In this document: in pieces, positions 60,449 to 64,000 of the stretch
Numbering within the stretch: the first letter of the stretch is position 1
Layout: each line of letters opens with the position of its first letter
Origin: Megalopta genalis
Lineage: Eukaryota; Arthropoda; Insecta; Hymenoptera; Halictidae
Direction of reading: 5' to 3'
Length of the DNA stretch: 64,000 bases
Assembly (NCBI RefSeq): GCF_051020955.1
Contig: NW_027476112.1
Coordinates: 1,612,001-1,676,000 of the forward strand
Notes under the pieces: model-generated
Databases searched by the model: none
The model's input: the letters and a program-made list of their open reading frames with translations, nothing else
Told to the model about the DNA's origin: nothing
Position numbers and translations under genes: made by a program

Positions 60449-63400
60449 TGGGGCCCCCGGGCCCGATAATACAAGTTAACCTCAACTGCTCGGCCAGAGC
60501 GCAGGATCTCCTGTTTCAATGCCTGGCCGAGCGGGGTGCCGGTTTGGCAGTCGTGGCGGAGCCGCACAGGGTCCCCAAACATCCACACTGGATGGGGGAC
60601 TCGATTGGCTCCGCCGCGATTATTTGGGCTGGGAGGCCGGGGTCCCCGCCGTGCTCGCTTATCGAGCGCGGCCTGGGATACGTGGCCGTTGATTGGGGCG
60701 GCACCGCGGTTGTGGCGATATACGCACCTCCAAGGTGGTCCCTCGAAGAGTTTGAGCAGTATCTGGACGGGGTAGGGAGATGCGTCTCCCGCTGCCATCC
60801 CCGTCCTGTGCTGGTCCTGGGGGACTTCAATGCCAAGGCCACGGCTTGGGGTTCCCCCGGGACTGACTCGAGGGGCCGGGAGGTGCTGGATTGGGCGGCG
60901 GGACTGGAGCTCCGTCTCCTGAACACGGGCTCGGTCCATACGTGCGTGCGGCATAACGGGGGGTCCATCGTTGACCTTTCGTGGGCAACGCCCCAGGCCG
61001 CGCGTCGTATTACGGGGTGGAGGGTGGCGGAAGGGGTCGAGACGTTGTCTGACCACAGATACATAGTTCTCGACCTCTCCGCCGCCCCACCATCGACACC
61101 CCGTCGTCGCCCCGCCGATGAAGGTTCGCCTCAGCCGCGGTGGGCGCTGAAGCGCCTCGACCAGGACGCTCTGATGGCGGCAGCCCACGTCGTGGCCTGG
61201 CCAGCAACACCGGCCGGGCCAGTCGACGGGAATGGGGAGGCCCATTGGTTCCGGGGCGCAATGACGTCGGTTTGCGACGTCGCCATGCCCCGGGCCAGGG
61301 TCTTCCCGAGGAAGGCGGTGTACTGGTGGTCGCGCGCGATAGCGGAATTACGCACCGAGTGCGTCCGCGCGCGGCGCAAGTACGCTCGCGCCCGTAGACG
61401 ACGACGTACGGACGACGTGCTGGCTGCCCAACTGTACGGGCGATATCGGGAGATGGTGGTCGCCCTGCAGCTGGCCATCAGGCGAGCGAAGGACCAGGCC
61501 TGGCGCGATCTCCTCGGATCTCTGAACCGAGATCCGTGGGGGCGCCCATACAAGATGGCATTGGGACGATTACGTCCCTGGGCGCCCCCCGTGACGGAGA
61601 GCCTGGATCCGGGGCTGCTCGGGCGGGTCGTGGACGCTTTATTCCCCGTTAGCGGGGAGGCGTCCCGGCTCGTCCCTGAGCCAGAGGAACATGAGTGGTC
61701 CCCGGATCTTGAGGTCGCGCCGGAGGAGATGGCCGGGGTCGTCAAATGGCTCCGGGGCAAGAATACCGCCCCGGGGCCGGACGGTATCCCCGGCCGGGTC
61801 TGGTTGCTCGCCGCGAGCGTCCTGGGGGAGAGGCTGAGGAGCCTCTACTCTGGGCTCCTGAGGTCGGGGACGTTCCCCGACCTATGGAGAGAAAGTCGGA
61901 TGGTCCTCTTGAGGAAGGATGGGAGGCCGGGGGATTCTCCCTCCGCGTACCGGCCCATTTGTCTCCTGGATGAGGCGGGCAAGATCTTCGAGAAGATCAT
62001 TGTTGCCCGCCTCTCCAGACACCTGTCCCGCGACGGCCCAGATCTGGCGGACTGCCAGTTTGGCTTCCGGGAGGGGCGATCGACGGTCGATGCTATCGAC
62101 CGTGTCAAGTCCCTCTCGGACAATGCCGTGGCAAGGGGCGGGGTGTGCTTGGCGGTGTCCATTGACATCGTCAATGCGTTCAACACCCTGCCCTGGTCCG
62201 CCATTAGGGGGGCCCTCGTTGATCACCAGGTGCCTCCCTATCTGAGGCGGGTGATCGGGGCCTACCTGCGGGATAGGTGGGTCGAATACCCGGGCCGGTA
62301 CGGGATGATACGGAGGGAAGTGGACCGCGGGGTCCCGCAGGGGTCCGTTTTAGGACCGCTCCTGTGGGACCTGGGTTACAACGCGGTCCTGGAGAAGGCC
62401 TCCCTGCCCGACGGTGCCACCCTCGTCTGCTACGCGGACGACACGTTGGTGGTCGCCGTCGGGAGTACCTTCGAGAGGACCATCCGACGAGCAGAGGTTG
62501 CGGTGGCAGCCGTCGTCGCGAGGATCCGCGATCTGGGGCTGAAAATAGCCCCGGAGAAGGCCGAGGCTGTCTGGTTCCACGGACGGCCTCGGTCTCGGCC
62601 ACCGGCCAGATCGTGGATCCGGGTTGGAGAAGCCTGCGTCGAGGTGAAGTCCGCGTTGAAATATCTCGGACTGATACTCGACAGCCGCTGGAGCTTCGAT
62701 GCGCATCTCGACCGTCTCGTCCCCCGAGTCGAAAAGGCGGCGGCCTCTTTGGGCCGCCTGCTGCCCAACCTCGGGGGACCGGGAGATTTGGTGCGCCGCC
62801 TATACCTGGGCGTGGTGCGGTCTATGGCCTTATACGGTGCCCCAATCTGGGCGCCGTACGTGATGACCAGCCGGCGCAACACGCTGTTGTTGCGCCGGCT
62901 GCAGAGGCGGATGGCCATCCGCCTCATAAGAGGTTACCGCACCACGTCTACCGTGGCGGCGCTTGCTCTGGCGGGAGAACTTCCCTTCGAGCTTCAGGCG
63001 GCGGTGCGCGCCTATGTTTATGGGCGCACAAGCATCGCCAGCCGTGCTCGAGGGGCCCTGCCGGAGCGAGAGACGGTCGAGGGCTTCGAGCTCCAGGCCC
63101 GGCGACTAGCGCTCGCCAGATGGCGTGCCGAGCTTTGCTCCCACGCCGGCGAGCGCGTCCCCGGGGCTCTCCTGCCGCACTTCACCTCGTGGCGGGAGAG
63201 ACGGCATGGCAGGCTCTCCTACCGAGCGACGCAGGTGTTCACCGGGCATGGCTGCTTCGGTGTCTACCTGTGTCGCATCGGGCGGGAAGCGACGACGGTG
63301 TGCCACCATTGTGGCGCGGAGGAAGACTCGGCGCAGCACACGCTGGAGGAATGTCCCGCCTTTTCAGCGCTGCGCCGAGTCCTAAAACGGGAAGTCGGCC

Positions 63401-63591
63401 ACGACCTCGCACTCTCCAGCCTAGTTGGGTACATGCTGGAGGGCCCGGGGAAGTGGGCGGCAGCAATCTCTTTCTGCGAGGAGGTTATGTCGCGGAAGGA
63501 GGCTGCCGAGCGGGATCGGGAGCTTACAGATCCCGCCCGACGTGCCCGGGGACGGCGTGCGCGCCCGCGCCGAGAAACCCCGGGCAGCTGA
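60448..63591 (+). CDS. ORF2 of E11, endonuclease and reverse transcriptase
   Basis: 1047 aa, open, with intact GDFNAK, SDH, SIDIVNAF, YADD and CHHC finger. Differences are ATPQAARR in the endonuclease, RARRKYARA and YREMVVAL in the basic linker, IDRVKSL, SAIRGALVD for SAIREALVD after motif A, VKSALKYLG, RGALPERE (shared with E2) and VGYMLEG near the C-terminus. No catalytic residue is changed. Confidence 0.97.
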   Translation: MGPPGPIIQVNLNCSARAQDLLFQCLAERGAGLAVVAEPHRVPKHPHWMGDSIGSAAIIWAGRPGSPPCSLIERGLGYVAVDWGGTAVVAIYAPPRWSLEEFEQYLDGVGRCVSRCHPRPVLVLGDFNAKATAWGSPGTDSRGREVLDWAAGLELRLLNTGSVHTCVRHNGGSIVDLSWATPQAARRITGWRVAEGVETLSDHRYIVLDLSAAPPSTPRRRPADEGSPQPRWALKRLDQDALMAAAHVVAWPATPAGPVDGNGEAHWFRGAMTSVCDVAMPRARVFPRKAVYWWSRAIAELRTECVRARRKYARARRRRRTDDVLAAQLYGRYREMVVALQLAIRRAKDQAWRDLLGSLNRDPWGRPYKMALGRLRPWAPPVTESLDPGLLGRVVDALFPVSGEASRLVPEPEEHEWSPDLEVAPEEMAGVVKWLRGKNTAPGPDGIPGRVWLLAASVLGERLRSLYSGLLRSGTFPDLWRESRMVLLRKDGRPGDSPSAYRPICLLDEAGKIFEKIIVARLSRHLSRDGPDLADCQFGFREGRSTVDAIDRVKSLSDNAVARGGVCLAVSIDIVNAFNTLPWSAIRGALVDHQVPPYLRRVIGAYLRDRWVEYPGRYGMIRREVDRGVPQGSVLGPLLWDLGYNAVLEKASLPDGATLVCYADDTLVVAVGSTFERTIRRAEVAVAAVVARIRDLGLKIAPEKAEAVWFHGRPRSRPPARSWIRVGEACVEVKSALKYLGLILDSRWSFDAHLDRLVPRVEKAAASLGRLLPNLGGPGDLVRRLYLGVVRSMALYGAPIWAPYVMTSRRNTLLLRRLQRRMAIRLIRGYRTTSTVAALALAGELPFELQAAVRAYVYGRTSIASRARGALPERETVEGFELQARRLALARWRAELCSHAGERVPGALLPHFTSWRERRHGRLSYRATQVFTGHGCFGVYLCRIGREATTVCHHCGAEEDSAQHTLEECPAFSALRRVLKREVGHDLALSSLVGYMLEGPGKWAAAISFCEEVMSRKEAAERDRELTDPARRARGRRARPRRETPGS

Positions 63592-64000
63592 GAGTAGGCG
63601 GGCGGCGGGTGTACCAGAACATGCTGGTTTCATTGCCCGCCGCCCGCCAACAGAGGAGGACCTCCACTGTTGGGAGTGGGGGATGACGAGTCGTCTGAGG
63701 GAGGCGAGTGTTAACTGTGATCCTCCTCCGATATACTCGTCGTCCCCCCGGCGGCCGCTGTGATCAGGGCGGGGGCTCTGGTCACCTATCGCGCGGTCGC
63801 CGTGTCGGGGCGGTGCGGGGTGCGACCCCTCGCGCCGCCGAATTTAAATGGATTTTAGGGGGGATGATTTATTTTATTTCCCCCCGGGACGCGGCCGGCC
63901 ATCGTTACCATCCTGATGGCCGGCCAGGCGAGGGGGAGCCGCGGTAGTGTTCTTCAAGAGTTCCCGTGGCTCCCCCGTTGAATCGCCAGCGATCGGTCCT
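63592..64000 (+). other. 3' UTR of E11, incomplete
   Basis: No gene is seen. The first 13-bp stem, the TCGTCT/AGGCGA hairpin, the GGCCGGCCATC stem and the GGGGGAGCCGCGG stem are all present before the window ends. GTGATCCTCCTCCGATATACTCG is shared with E2 only. GGGGGCTCTGGTCA and GGGATGATTTATT are private. Confidence 0.85.

Larger units (their letters stand above)
57885..64000 (+). mobile_element. Element E11, R1-clade retrotransposon, cut by the window edge in its 3' UTR
   Basis: Complete apart from the last part of the 3' UTR and tail. It is a clear mosaic: leader and N-terminus like E9, ORF1 middle like E10, ORF1 C-terminus like E8, and the end of ORF2 and 3' UTR like E2. Confidence 0.96.

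Noticed and set aside
62277..63686. 469-aa + strand frame overlapping the ORF2 3' half
   Set aside because: It is an out-of-frame shadow of ORF2, rich in Arg, Pro and Gly, with no motif. The ORF2 frame holds YADD and the zinc finger.
1..64000. Bacterial genome, suggested by high GC and long adjacent ORFs
   Set aside because: The endonuclease plus reverse transcriptase with YADD, CCHC Gag-like ORF1, poly(A) tails and TPRT-type junctions are those of an arthropod R1-clade LINE.
1..64000. Assembly artefact from repeated joining of one element
   Set aside because: Copies differ by many private substitutions, tail lengths, repeat counts, a 5' truncation and a 24-nt deletion, so they are distinct molecules. 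Local misjoins between copies cannot be excluded.

Overview
The window is one uninterrupted head-to-tail array of a single GC-rich non-LTR (LINE-type) retrotransposon family. All copies are on the + strand at a spacing of about 6.25 kb. I number them E1 to E11. E1 is the 3' part of a copy cut by the left window edge, E2 to E7, E9 and E10 are complete, E8 is 5'-truncated, and E11 runs off the right edge inside its 3' UTR. No cellular gene, rRNA or tRNA was found.

Each copy has the same layout. A run of C opens a leader of about 370 nt whose first 75 nt look like an HDV-type self-cleaving ribozyme. ORF1 (about 730 aa, Gag-like) follows, with a coiled coil, basic tracts and three CCHC zinc knuckles. 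ORF1 is joined to ORF2 by a TAATG stop-start overlap. ORF2 (1047 aa) carries an apurinic-type endonuclease, a reverse transcriptase with YADD, and a C-terminal CCHC finger. A hairpin-rich 3' UTR of about 520 nt ends in poly(A). This is the architecture of the R1 clade, the group of R1 and the telomere-specific TRAS and SART elements of arthropods. All ten complete ORF1/ORF2 pairs are open; one ORF2 has a 24-nt in-frame deletion.

Between copies there is only a poly(A) tail and 0 to 7 perfect units of an 11-bp repeat, GGTTATGTCAA (rotated: TTATGTCAAGG), and the next copy begins after GGT or GGTT. Even the truncated copy starts at GGTT. The repeat has the look of the 11-bp telomeric motifs I recall from Hymenoptera, for example TTGCGTCTGGG, with the same TT..GTC..GG skeleton. 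My leading inference is that this is a telomeric or subtelomeric array of a telomere-repeat-targeting R1-clade element in an insect, perhaps a hymenopteran. The organism and chromosomal position cannot be proven from the sequence alone.

The parts suggest one life cycle. The ribozyme would trim the RNA to its 5' C-run, and ORF1 would package the RNA and bring it to DNA. ORF2, made by stop-start coupling, would nick the 11-bp repeat between CC and T on the bottom strand and reverse transcribe from poly(A). Second-strand cutting after GGTT would give a 4-bp duplication that restores the repeat phase. Patchwork sharing of variants among copies points to gene conversion, unequal exchange or template switching within the array.
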